The position numbers and the translations under genes were made by a program. DNA of 64,000 bases from Thermoplasmatota archaeon (lineage in GTDB: Archaea; Thermoplasmatota; E2; DHVEG-1; B18-G2): assembly GCA_029259115.1 (NCBI GenBank), contig JAPDJO010000018.1, positions 1 through 64,000 of the forward strand, read 5' to 3'. This document shows, piece after piece, positions 7,879-16,043 of the stretch. Below the pieces are notes generated by a model. It saw only the letters and a program-made list of their open reading frames with translations, had not been told where the DNA came from and ran no database searches. Each line of letters starts with the position of its first letter. Within the stretch, counting starts at the first letter, position 1.

Positions 7879-10631
7879 ATTATGTATTGCCTGTAATAAA
7901 AATAGGCAAACACTGCTATAACAAGTACCAATGCTATGATAGGTATGAGATACCAATTTTCTTCGAGAAAACTTTTCTCTCTGTTTTTGATTTCTATGTA
8001 TTTCAAGGAAGATCTGTATCCTGACTTTGTCGCAATGATCTCTATTATCGAATCGTGATCTACCTCTGGAGCTTTGAAGTGAAATCTTCCGTTCTCATCT
8101 GTATAACCTGATATCTGGCCATCTATGATTATGGTCGCATTTTTAACTATGTATCCATAGATATCTTTGACTACTATATCTATGCTTTCCCCCTCGAATA
8201 TTTTCGGAGGCATGGATATATTCAAAGATGGTTCTTCGTTATATTTGTCTAACACCCTGATCAACCTATATGATGGAACATATTCCTCAGATTCAACTCC
8301 TATTAGCATATAGGAATCTTTTTCTACGTAAGGTGCCGTGAAACTAACTATTCCATTAGAATCTGTCTTTTTCTTTATCGAGTTGAACCACACATAAACC
8401 CCTTGAACAGGCTCTCCAGATGAATCTTTCACTATAATATCGAAATTTTCTCCCTCATATACTGTATCGTTGACCTCTATACAGAGAGGTTCTTCAAATT
8501 CTATTCTGTTGATTACTTTTATCCAGGTGTACCCAAAATTGTAACCCTCTTTGGTAGCATAGATGAAACAACTCCTATCTATATCAACATAGGGTGCATT
8601 ACATGTTACAATACCATTGCTATCGCTCTTATATTGATACAATTTTCCATCTATCCAAACATCTGCGCCCTCTACGGCTTCGCCTTTTTCATCTTTTACC
8701 TGGAGTACGAAATCCTCTCCCTCCATTAGAGATGTCTTTGATGGGGATATCACAAGATAAGGTAGATTTGGAGATTCTGGGATTAAACGTATTAGAATCG
8801 TGTCTTGAGCATAGCCCTCTTTCGTTGCTATTAAGGTTATGTACTCATCTTCTTCAATGGGCGGCGGGGCATTCATTCTCAGATAGCCATCTTCATCAGT
8901 CTGAGATGTGATATCAATCGATCCATACTTCATCTCGATATTAACCCCCTCTATCCCCTCTCCCCTAGCATCTATAGCTCTGATCTCAAAATCCTGCCAT
9001 GGAGATAGAGCGAGAGGTGCTATTATTTCTAAGAGCTTCTCTCCTATTCCTGACTCTATGATAGTTATCCATCTGGATGCAGATAGATAATCTTCTTTTT
9101 CTGCATAGATTAGATATCTAGTACTTAGGAGCACGTCTGGCGCAACAAGCCTGATTTTGCCATTATCGTCGGTCTCATAATACCTGAAATTGAACCACAC
9201 GGTTGCATCTTTAACAGGGTTGCCATCTTGGTCTTTGACCACTATCGAGAAACTTTCTCCTTCTTTCACGGAATCCTTAGATTCTATGACTAATCTCTTT
9301 TCTCTGCTTAGGATATATATGATCTTCTCAGCCTGTGAATACCCAGGACTCTTAGCTATAAGATAAGCATATCTAGATTTCTCTACATCAGGAATTTTGA
9401 TTCTTGCAGTTCCATTTATTGCATAGAATGTTGAGTTATCTATTGTTAGAACAGCAAAAACCCTGTTTCCATTTACATCTGTAACATTGTATGTAACGTT
9501 ATCCCCTGATCTAACAGTTGATGGTCCTTCTATAACCAAAGAGAGTTCTTCTGGCTTCTCCACCCATATGTATCTTGGATCTGATGATATATTGTTATCC
9601 ATAACTTCTAGAGAAAAGAGTTCGTAATCTTCATTGATCTGCGGAGCTCGAAACTCTGCAACCCCATTAACATCTGTTATCTCTGTGTCTCCAGAGAATC
9701 TAATTTTTATGCCCTGGATCGGTTTTAAGTCCTCTAGAGAAAATAGAGAGATATTAAATCCGTCTTGTTCGAAGACGGTTGATGGAGAGCTAATAAGGGC
9801 TCTCTCCTTTCTATCAAGAACTACTATGAACCTGTAATCAAGAAGAGAATCATTTTTGTCATATGCCCTTATTTGATAGACCTTCGTCTCATTTAGATAT
9901 GGAGCTGTAACATCTATATTATTCCCCTCAAAAATATTATCTCCAAAAGCTATCCTTACACTCTCTTTTCCCTTGTAAATTATTTCAAAGGTTTCCCCTT
10001 CATAGATCCAGAGAGGAGCCACAAGATCAGAGGATCTATTATCTGCTATCCATAATTTTATCTCTTCAGATTGTTCGTAGCCATCCTTCCTTGCTTCGAG
10101 CTTTACATATGTGGAGAATCCGACCTGAGGCGCTATGTATTTGTAGTAGCCTGTCTCATTGGTTAAGACCTCCTCACCATCTATGGAAAGTATTGCATCA
10201 GATACTCCTTTGAGGTCTTGATCAACCACCCTTATTTCCACTTCTTTCCCTTCCTCGATTACCTTTGGAGCAGAGATGTACAACTTAGGCTTATTGACTA
10301 TCCATATCTTGGATTCTATCGGTTCGTATCCTTGTTTTAAAGCTTTGAGCTTACATGGAACAGAAAAATTAACATGGGGTATCTCAAAAGATGCAAATCC
10401 AGTTTCATTTGTTTTTGAATGAAGTTGTATCAAATTTTTCCTTTCAAGATAAACATAAGCATTAACTACGCCTGTTCCATTGCATCCAACAAATATCCTC
10501 AACTCGCTCTCTTCCAGTACAAAAGGGTTGTTTTTTATATCTTCGCTAAATTCAAGCTGTTTAGATTTCGCTATTTGAATAGAGAAAATTAGGATTATTG
10601 CTACAGCTACTATTCCTGCTCTCCTCACCAT
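7875..10631 (-). CDS. Ten-repeat Ig-like surface protein with C-terminal anchor
   Basis: 918 residues from the ATG at 10631. An N-terminal hydrophobic segment (RRAGIVAVAIILIFSIQIA) is followed by ten repeats of about 90 residues and a C-terminal membrane helix (WYLIPIIALVLVIAVFAYF) with a short cytoplasmic tail. Typical repeat landmarks are V.EGE.F.I.VKD, G.PV..A.V.ID, T.DNG...F.AP and A.K.GY, resembling bacterial Ig-like/carboxypeptidase-regulatory folds. Repeats 3, 4 and 7 are the most diverged. A divergent TATA-like ATATATAG about 25 nt upstream of 10631 supports this start over the ATG at 10691. I infer an S-layer-associated stalk or adhesin. Confidence 0.75.
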   Translation of the reverse strand: MVRRAGIVAVAIILIFSIQIAKSKQLEFSEDIKNNPFVLEESELRIFVGCNGTGVVNAYVYLERKNLIQLHSKTNETGFASFEIPHVNFSVPCKLKALKQGYEPIESKIWIVNKPKLYISAPKVIEEGKEVEIRVVDQDLKGVSDAILSIDGEEVLTNETGYYKYIAPQVGFSTYVKLEARKDGYEQSEEIKLWIADNRSSDLVAPLWIYEGETFEIIYKGKESVRIAFGDNIFEGNNIDVTAPYLNETKVYQIRAYDKNDSLLDYRFIVVLDRKERALISSPSTVFEQDGFNISLFSLEDLKPIQGIKIRFSGDTEITDVNGVAEFRAPQINEDYELFSLEVMDNNISSDPRYIWVEKPEELSLVIEGPSTVRSGDNVTYNVTDVNGNRVFAVLTIDNSTFYAINGTARIKIPDVEKSRYAYLIAKSPGYSQAEKIIYILSREKRLVIESKDSVKEGESFSIVVKDQDGNPVKDATVWFNFRYYETDDNGKIRLVAPDVLLSTRYLIYAEKEDYLSASRWITIIESGIGEKLLEIIAPLALSPWQDFEIRAIDARGEGIEGVNIEMKYGSIDITSQTDEDGYLRMNAPPPIEEDEYITLIATKEGYAQDTILIRLIPESPNLPYLVISPSKTSLMEGEDFVLQVKDEKGEAVEGADVWIDGKLYQYKSDSNGIVTCNAPYVDIDRSCFIYATKEGYNFGYTWIKVINRIEFEEPLCIEVNDTVYEGENFDIIVKDSSGEPVQGVYVWFNSIKKKTDSNGIVSFTAPYVEKDSYMLIGVESEEYVPSYRLIRVLDKYNEEPSLNISMPPKIFEGESIDIVVKDIYGYIVKNATIIIDGQISGYTDENGRFHFKAPEVDHDSIIEIIATKSGYRSSLKYIEIKNREKSFLEENWYLIPIIALVLVIAVFAYFYYRQYII

Positions 10632-10650
10632 CAGAGGAGAATCCTGATAG

Positions 10651-10660
10651 CTATATATCT
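10651..10660 (-). promoter_or_regulatory. TATA box of the ten-repeat surface protein
   Basis: On the minus strand AGATATATAG is centred about 25 nt before the ATG at 10631, predicting a leaderless message. It sits only about 12 bp from the plus-strand TATA box of the lipoate ligase gene, so the two divergent promoters probably compete for the same transcription factors. Confidence 0.5.
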
Positions 10661-10671
10661 TTTGCGTATCA

Positions 10672-10679
10672 TTTTTATC
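10672..10679 (+). promoter_or_regulatory. TATA box of the lipoate ligase operon
   Basis: TTTTTATC is centred about 25 nt before GTG 10701. The spacing predicts transcription starting at that codon and decides the start of the ligase, because the ORF otherwise extends upstream to 10662 with no family match. Confidence 0.5.
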
Positions 10680-10700
10680 AAAATTTTGCATGCTCTATTT

Positions 10701-11414
10701 GTGTACACTTGGAGATTGGTAGATACTAATCTAGCCCATCCATACTATGTTACGGCTGCAGATGATGCTATATCTATAGCAAGATCTCAAGATAAGGTTC
10801 CGAATACTTTGCATTTTTACAGAAGACATCCGCCTGGCGTATCCGTTGGAAGGTCTCAGAGTGTTAAGGATGTAAACCTAGAAGAATGTAAAAGGAGAGG
10901 GATTATAGTCGTCAGGAGAAGGAGTGGTGGAGGTACAATATACACAGATGAGGGTTGTTTGATATACGCTTTGATATTCAAATCTGGTCTCTCTAATCCA
11001 AATGAAATATTTACGAGGGTATGTGCATCTATAATCTCAGCTCTCAGGAGATTTGGATTTAATCCATCCTATAAAGCTCCAAATGATGTTCTGATAAATG
11101 GTAGAAAGGTATCTGGATCTGCTATGGTTGTAAGAGGAAACGTGACTTTGATACATGGAACAGTAATTGTTAGCAGTGATTTGGATGTGATGAGAAAAAT
11201 TCTCTTGAAAAGAGGTAAAACAGAGGTAACTAGTCTAGAAAATGAAGGAAGAAGCGTGGAAATCAAAGATCTCAAAGATGCTCTAGCTAAAGAGTTTGGA
11301 AAAACTCTATATGCAGAATTTGAGAAAGGAAGTTTGAGTGACTATGAGAGGGTTTTGATAGAGAGGCTGATAGAGGAGAGATATGGAAGAGATGAATGGA
11401 ATCTCTGGAGATGA
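10701..11414 (+). CDS. lplA: Lipoate-protein ligase A family, catalytic domain
   Basis: 237 residues, LplA/BirA-fold domain. Landmarks: WRLVDT..AHPYYV near the start, RHPPGVSVGRSQ, VRRRSGGGTIYTDEGCLIY (lipoyl-AMP binding loop), YKAPNDVLINGRKVSGSA (with the catalytic Lys) and HGTVIV. It would attach lipoate to lipoyl-domain proteins. The ~90-residue accessory C-terminal domain of bacterial LplA is absent, as in archaeal split ligases, whose partner subunit is not visible nearby. The last 32 nt overlap the synthase gene and a biotin-synthase-like radical SAM gene follows, which suggests a lipoate operon. Octanoyltransferase (LipB/LipM-like) activity is the alternative. Confidence 0.8.
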   Translation: MYTWRLVDTNLAHPYYVTAADDAISIARSQDKVPNTLHFYRRHPPGVSVGRSQSVKDVNLEECKRRGIIVVRRRSGGGTIYTDEGCLIYALIFKSGLSNPNEIFTRVCASIISALRRFGFNPSYKAPNDVLINGRKVSGSAMVVRGNVTLIHGTVIVSSDLDVMRKILLKRGKTEVTSLENEGRSVEIKDLKDALAKEFGKTLYAEFEKGSLSDYERVLIERLIEERYGRDEWNLWR

Positions 11415-12582
11415 TGTATCTCTGAGTATATACAATCGAAAGATCTATTTTCCATGGGGAAATGATATCATAATCTACGATTCTACGTTGAGAGATGGCG
11501 AACAAATGCCTGGCGTAGCTTTTACTCCCGAGCAGAAGCTGGATATAGCAATATTGCTTGATGAGATTGGGATAAAAGAGATAGAGGCTGGTTTTCCAGC
11601 GATATCTGACAGAGAGGCAAAAACTGTAAAGATGATAGCCGAGCAGGGATTGAATGCGAGGATTTTGGCTCTATCGAGATTGAAGAGAGAGGATATCGAT
11701 GCTGCCATAAAGGCTGATGTCGATGTTATTTTATTGTTTATAGCATCATCACCATTGCATCTAAAATACAAGCTTAACTTGAGCATAGAAGAGGTTGAGA
11801 GGTTAATTGTAGATTCAATAGACTATGTCAAGGACCATGGAATTATTCCAAGCTTTAGTACGGAAGATAGTACAAGAACGTCTATAGACATCTTAAAGAG
11901 ATTTGTTAAGATAGCCGAAGAAACTGGTGCAAAAAGAGTTGGTTTTACAGATACCTTAGGTTGTGCAACTCCAGAGGCTATAGAATTTCTGTTTTCAGAG
12001 ATGTACAGATTTACTTCTTTGCCTATATCTGCTCATCTACATAACGACTTCGGATTGTCTCTAGCTAATGCGATTACAGCTTTAAGATCAGGAGCTAGAT
12101 ATGCATGCGCTACGGTTCATGGATGGGGAGAAAGAGCTGGAAATGTCCCTCTGGAACAGTTAGTTATGACTTTGCAGTATCTCTATGGCATAGATCTTCG
12201 GATAGATACAGAGAGGCTCAAAGAACTATCAGATTTAGTATCTAGATATGCTGGTATAGATGTTCCCAAAACCCAGCCTTTTGTCGGAGACAATGCATTT
12301 ACCCATGAATCTGGTATACATGTTGCTGCTGTTCTGAGAAATCCAAGAACCTACGAGCCTGTTGATCCTTCTATTGTTGGAAATAGAAGAAGAATAATCC
12401 TGGGTAAGCACAGTGGAAGGCATGTTGTTGAGACAAAGCTGAAAGAGTTAGGAATAGAGGTCAATGATGAAGAGCTGGATATAATAATGAACAAGGTAAA
12501 AGAGTTGGGAGAAAGAAAGGGAGAGGTAAAAGATGATGATCTGATCAAAATTATCTTTAAAGTGAGGAGATCTCATGAATAA
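11383..12582 (+). CDS. Homocitrate/isopropylmalate/citramalate synthase-family enzyme
   Basis: 399 residues, DRE-TIM aldolase that condenses acetyl-CoA with a 2-oxo acid. Signatures: YDSTLRDGEQMPGVAFT, GIKEIEAGFPA, FTDTLGCATP, ISAHLHNDFGLSLANA (metal-binding HxH), THESGIHVAAV and LGKHSGRHVV. The C-terminal leucine-type regulatory domain is missing, and length is that of homocitrate synthase/AksA/NifV or short citramalate synthases. The exact substrate cannot be read from sequence. The gene is embedded between a lipoate ligase (32-nt overlap) and a LipS-like gene (8-nt overlap), which raises a role in making the C8 chain of lipoate. ATG 11383 follows GAGGAGAG closely; ATG 11392 is also possible. 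Confidence 0.85.
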   Translation: MEEMNGISGDDVSLSIYNRKIYFPWGNDIIIYDSTLRDGEQMPGVAFTPEQKLDIAILLDEIGIKEIEAGFPAISDREAKTVKMIAEQGLNARILALSRLKREDIDAAIKADVDVILLFIASSPLHLKYKLNLSIEEVERLIVDSIDYVKDHGIIPSFSTEDSTRTSIDILKRFVKIAEETGAKRVGFTDTLGCATPEAIEFLFSEMYRFTSLPISAHLHNDFGLSLANAITALRSGARYACATVHGWGERAGNVPLEQLVMTLQYLYGIDLRIDTERLKELSDLVSRYAGIDVPKTQPFVGDNAFTHESGIHVAAVLRNPRTYEPVDPSIVGNRRRIILGKHSGRHVVETKLKELGIEVNDEELDIIMNKVKELGERKGEVKDDDLIKIIFKVRRSHE

Positions 12583-13453
12583 GATTTTCAAGGCTTACTA
12601 TGTCTGGCCAAGGTTTCCGTCTCTATCACTCTCTGGACCATTTTGCTCTCTGCACTGCAAACACTGTAACAGGGTTTACCTTAAGGATATGATCGACGTA
12701 TCTTCTCCAGAAAAGTTGATAGAAAAATGTAGAGAGGTAAAAGAGAAAGGAGCCATTGGTGTTTTGCTGAGTGGAGGTTGTACAAAAAAAGGAGAAATTA
12801 TCAACTTGAGAAGGTTTCTTCCAACGATAGGAAAAATAAAGGAAGAAACCGGTTTGATCATAAAGTTGCATACAGGCATAGTTGATAGAGAGTTAGCTGA
12901 GATGATTGCAAGCGCTGATATTGACATTGCATCCGTCGAAGTCGTTGGATCAAATAATGCGATAAGAAATGTTTTCGGTTTGGATCTTAAGGTAGAGGAT
13001 TACAAAAGAACTTTAGAGAATTTGAGAGATGCTGGGGTTAAACACATTGTTCCGCATGTTTGCATAGGGCTGAATGCTGGAAGATTAGATGGAGAGTTTA
13101 GAGCTATAGACATTGTAAAAGAGAGTGTAAAGCCTTCTGTTTTTGTCTTGATAGCCTTGAAGCCTACAAAAGGAACAGAATTCGAAAATGTAAAAATTCC
13201 TAGTCCCGAAGATGTTTACAAGGTTGTAAGATATGCAAAGGAGAGCTTTCCAGATGTTGATATTTCTTTAGGTTGTATGAGACCTAGGGCAGAAGGTAGA
13301 GTTGAGATAGAAAGATCTGCTCTTCTAGCGGGAGCTACCAGGATGGAGATTCCGTCAAAGGAAACTTTGAGATTAGCTGAAAAATTAGGATATAAAATAA
13401 AAAGGATAGAGGCTTGCTGCGCGTTGCCTAAGGAATATGAAAGTCTCATTTGA
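12575..13453 (+). CDS. Biotin-synthase-like radical SAM protein (LipS2-like, COG1856-type)
   Basis: 292 residues. An unusual N-terminus (YYVWPRFPSLSLSG) leads to the cluster motif CSLHCKHCN at about residue 27. LLSGGCTKKGE is the SAM site, and later cysteines (LGCMRPR and EACCALP at the C-terminus) could hold a second cluster. This layout matches COG1856 proteins. From memory, one of the two radical SAM subunits of the archaeal lipoyl synthase LipS1/LipS2 (Thermococcus kodakarensis) belongs to this type. The position directly behind a lipoate ligase supports that reading, which is an inference. The gene overlaps the previous one by 8 nt. Confidence 0.7.
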   Translation: MNKIFKAYYVWPRFPSLSLSGPFCSLHCKHCNRVYLKDMIDVSSPEKLIEKCREVKEKGAIGVLLSGGCTKKGEIINLRRFLPTIGKIKEETGLIIKLHTGIVDRELAEMIASADIDIASVEVVGSNNAIRNVFGLDLKVEDYKRTLENLRDAGVKHIVPHVCIGLNAGRLDGEFRAIDIVKESVKPSVFVLIALKPTKGTEFENVKIPSPEDVYKVVRYAKESFPDVDISLGCMRPRAEGRVEIERSALLAGATRMEIPSKETLRLAEKLGYKIKRIEACCALPKEYESLI

Positions 13454-13761
13454 GATTGGTTTTATTCAAGATGCTTGTTAACATTCTTTTTAGGCGAGGG
13501 AGATCCTTTATTGCTGTATCCCACACAGCACCTAGATCTGCACCAAAATAACCATGTATTAGCTTATCTCTCATACCAGCTATGCTTCGCCAAGGTATAT
13601 CAAGATACTTCTTTCTGAAATCTGCGGAGACATTCTTAGCTGCCTTCACCGATAATCTCAATCTCTCTTATAACAGCATCTTGAAGCATACGATTGTTTT
13701 TGAAATCTTTATAATCCTTATTTTGCAGATAACTTTCAATAAGATTAATTGCATCCAGCAT
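13446..13761 (-). pseudogene. HepT-type HEPN toxin gene with a frameshift
   Basis: From ATG 13761 the frame reads MLDAINLIESYLQNKDY... to IIGEGS then stops. The other frame continues with AAKNVSADFRKKYLDIPW, IAGMRDKLIHGYFGADL and ends at 13446. Removing one base from the GGC at 13642-13644 joins IIGE to AAKNVS and gives a normal DUF86/HepT protein of about 104 residues. The RNase motif RDKLIH (RxxxxH) lies downstream of the break. Either the toxin is inactivated or the base is a sequencing error. The antitoxin gene lies 32 nt upstream and is intact. The 3' end overlaps the preceding radical SAM gene. Confidence 0.75.
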
Positions 13762-13793
13762 ATGCCTTATAAATTATAGTATATCGTCTTTCT

Positions 13794-14096
13794 TCAACTA
13801 AATATCACCTTGGCTTCCTTTTTTATTCTATTTATAAGGTACGGGCTGATCGCCTCTCTTGTTAGTAGATCGATTTTTTTGCCGAGCTTTTCCTCTAATT
13901 CCTGCTCTATATCTACAAGCTCAAGCAGACTTTTTCTTTCTTTAAATTCAACGATTACGTCTATATCGCTCTTTGTGGTTGCATCACCCCGAGCAAGTGA
14001 TCCAAATATTTCTATCCTCTTTGCTCCATGTTTTCTAAGAATATCAACCAAATCTCTTATCATTTCATCTGTGACTCTTTTTGACTTCCTACTCAT
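13794..14096 (-). CDS. MNT-type nucleotidyltransferase (MntA antitoxin)
   Basis: 100 residues, minimal nucleotidyltransferase. The active-site pattern IFGSLARGDATTKSDIDVIV gives the GS...DxD metal site; a third acidic residue in KIDLLTR follows. Known family role: MntA neutralises the HEPN RNase HepT by adding AMP to a tyrosine. Here the HepT partner downstream is frameshifted, so this may be an orphan antitoxin. A TTATAATA TATA-like box about 30 nt upstream suggests a nearly leaderless transcript. Confidence 0.85.
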   Translation of the reverse strand: MSRKSKRVTDEMIRDLVDILRKHGAKRIEIFGSLARGDATTKSDIDVIVEFKERKSLLELVDIEQELEEKLGKKIDLLTREAISPYLINRIKKEAKVIFS

Positions 14097-14266
14097 GGCC
14101 GGGAAATCTAAAAGCGACTACACTATTATAACTTTCGATAGATAAGCTCCTATATCTCAGAAGGTTTGTCATGTGAAGTCACTTCGATCAAAAACATATT
14201 CTATTTTTAATTTAAACCAAAAAATTAAAATTATAGGTAAAGTAATTTATTTATTGAAGGAGTTGG

Positions 14267-14857
14267 ATGAACTTGGAGGTAGAGTTGTCATCATCTCTTG
14301 GAAACTTTGTACCTTTTTTCCTTTTATCCTATACTCTGTTAGGTGCGGGATTGAAATATATAGATGCTGCATTTGATGAAAAAACCTTGAGCATAAGGAA
14401 TGCCATAATGATATCCCCTCTCATTGGTGTTCTGTGGATCTTCACTATGATCGTGGACGAACCTTCAAGCGTTCTATTGTCCTCGATTATCCTAGGGGTA
14501 CTGCTCAGAGGGAAAATAGATAATATTGCTCATTCGATCGGTCTCTTTATTATAGTTTTTGTGGCCCTCGTGGTGGGTCTCAAGGTTAATTTCCTGTTGC
14601 TGCTATTTCTGACTGCTTGCGCGTATATGGACGAGGTCGGAAATGATATAATCGATGGGATGAGAAAGAAAGATAGATTCAGGGATATTTTCCTGAGATA
14701 TTTCTTTGGAAGAAGATGGTTGCTTAAGGTAGCTGTGCTTTATCTTGCTCTGCTTAACTTGTTTCCGATGTACTCTTTGGTTGCGTTGATACTATTTGAT
14801 GAAAGTTATCTTCTTATGGATGAATACAGTAGATCCAAACTTAGGAGAAAAAGGTGA
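14267..14857 (+). CDS. Polytopic membrane protein next to geranylgeranyl reductases
   Basis: 196 residues with about six hydrophobic segments. Acidic patches lie at membrane edges: KYIDAAFDEK, AYMDEVGNDIIDG and LFDESYLLMDEYS. The middle one is vaguely like the second Asp motif of UbiA prenyltransferases, but the protein is too short and lacks the first NDxxD motif, so I do not call it UbiA. ATG 14267 has GGAG about 7 nt upstream. The two reductase genes follow on the same strand after 36 nt, so a role in membrane lipid chemistry is possible. Confidence 0.55.
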   Translation: MNLEVELSSSLGNFVPFFLLSYTLLGAGLKYIDAAFDEKTLSIRNAIMISPLIGVLWIFTMIVDEPSSVLLSSIILGVLLRGKIDNIAHSIGLFIIVFVALVVGLKVNFLLLLFLTACAYMDEVGNDIIDGMRKKDRFRDIFLRYFFGRRWLLKVAVLYLALLNLFPMYSLVALILFDESYLLMDEYSRSKLRRKR

Positions 14858-14893
14858 AGTTATTTATTTCTCTAAACATTTCCAAGTCCTAGA

Positions 14894-15964
14894 ATGACTA
14901 TAGAGTGTGATGTCCTAGTAGTCGGAGGAGGGCCAGCAGGGCTATCTGCTGCATTAACTTTGGTGAAAAAAGGAGATTCGTCCGTTATCGTCCTCGAGAA
15001 AAAGAATTCTTGTGGATCGACGAGACCTAGATACGATATAACCGAGGCAGATAAAGAAACGAAGAGAATTTTTGAAACCCTAGGTCTTAACCCGTTAAAA
15101 AGAACCCGTACATCAGAGTGGTTCTTTCCAGATAAAGAATTTATGATGGAGTCTGAAGTAGAAGATTTTTATTTCCTAAGAGGAAATAAAACTGGCTCTA
15201 TAGAAAACTTTCTTACGAGAAATCTTGAAGCATCTGGTGTTAAAATTCTGAGTAAAGTTGAGATTAAGAGGATTAAAATGATGGATAAAAAAATTGAGAA
15301 AATACAAGTTTCATATAATGGCACAAACACAGAGATAAAACCGTCTTTTGTCGTAGCCTCTGACGGGACCTTCTCTCTGTTAAGGGAAAAATTGAATGTT
15401 AAGAAGAAAATCTTAGCAAGATTCAAAGGTGTAGGAATTTTGATGGAAGCGAAAGGAGAGAATGCTATACCAAACTCTAGAGTATATTTTGATTCCAATA
15501 TAGCTCCGGGAGGATACATATACGTTGGATCTGTCAAGAGGGATGTGTTTTTCTGCCTTGTAGTAGACTACGACTTAATCAAAGAAAAGAAAAACCGACT
15601 GGTCAGCAATTTAGAATTGTTTTTAGATTGTGAATATAAAAAACTTTTAGATAGATGGAAATTCAAAAACTATTTTGGAGGTGTAGGTATATCTGGTACC
15701 CTAGAAGTTATACATGGGAACATTGTACTCACCGGTGGTGCTGCTCTACTTCACGATCCTCTCCTTGGCTATGGGTTGAATTATGCTATTCAATCTGGAT
15801 ATTACGCTGGACTAGGCATATGTAATGGGGATCTTGGTATATACGACAATTTTGTTAAACAGATCAGCGAGGATTTTAAAGAAAAATACTTTCTAAGAGA
15901 TGCATTGAAAAAAAAGGGTAATGGCTCTCTTGACATATTGGTAGAATATCTAAAACAACAGTGA
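14894..15964 (+). CDS. Geranylgeranyl-reductase-family flavoprotein, divergent
   Basis: 356 residues of the FAD-binding GGR group. N-terminal dinucleotide motif VLVVGGGPAGLSAAL, FVVASDGTFSLLREKL in the middle, and TGGAALLHDPLLGYGLNYAIQSG as the FAD-pyrophosphate/C-terminal motif, where the usual GDA is replaced by GGA. The family reduces isoprenoid chains of archaeal lipids, menaquinone or protein-bound prenyl groups. The C-terminal domain is short compared with canonical ~390-residue enzymes, so this copy may have another substrate. It precedes a second reductase by 79 nt. Confidence 0.8.
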   Translation: MTIECDVLVVGGGPAGLSAALTLVKKGDSSVIVLEKKNSCGSTRPRYDITEADKETKRIFETLGLNPLKRTRTSEWFFPDKEFMMESEVEDFYFLRGNKTGSIENFLTRNLEASGVKILSKVEIKRIKMMDKKIEKIQVSYNGTNTEIKPSFVVASDGTFSLLREKLNVKKKILARFKGVGILMEAKGENAIPNSRVYFDSNIAPGGYIYVGSVKRDVFFCLVVDYDLIKEKKNRLVSNLELFLDCEYKKLLDRWKFKNYFGGVGISGTLEVIHGNIVLTGGAALLHDPLLGYGLNYAIQSGYYAGLGICNGDLGIYDNFVKQISEDFKEKYFLRDALKKKGNGSLDILVEYLKQQ

Positions 15965-15987
15965 TATACTTGATCATAAATAGAAAA

Positions 15988-16032
15988 ATACTCAAAGTCT
16001 TAGAGTATATAGCTTTTCAAAAAATTGAAAAG
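15988..16032 (+). repeat. Two tandem small inverted repeats between reductase genes
   Basis: ATACTC (15988-15993) pairs with GAGTAT (16003-16008), and CTTTTCAA (16013-16020) pairs with TTGAAAAG (16025-16032) around an AAAA loop. Both sit in the intergenic spacer directly before the second reductase's ribosome site. They could form RNA hairpins or an operator. Confidence 0.45.
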
Positions 16033-16043
16033 GTTGGAGTGTG

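Noticed and set aside
7875..10631. Plus-strand frames inside the ten-repeat surface protein
   Set aside because: Shadows of the repeat gene; short, without promoters or recognisable domains.
14204..14240. A+T-only inverted repeat TTTTAATT...AATTAAAA as a terminator
   Set aside because: Composition alone makes such repeats likely in this intergenic stretch and there is no supporting context.
14267..14857. Calling the polytopic protein a UbiA prenyltransferase
   Set aside because: Too short, about six helices instead of nine, and the NDxxD first motif is absent.
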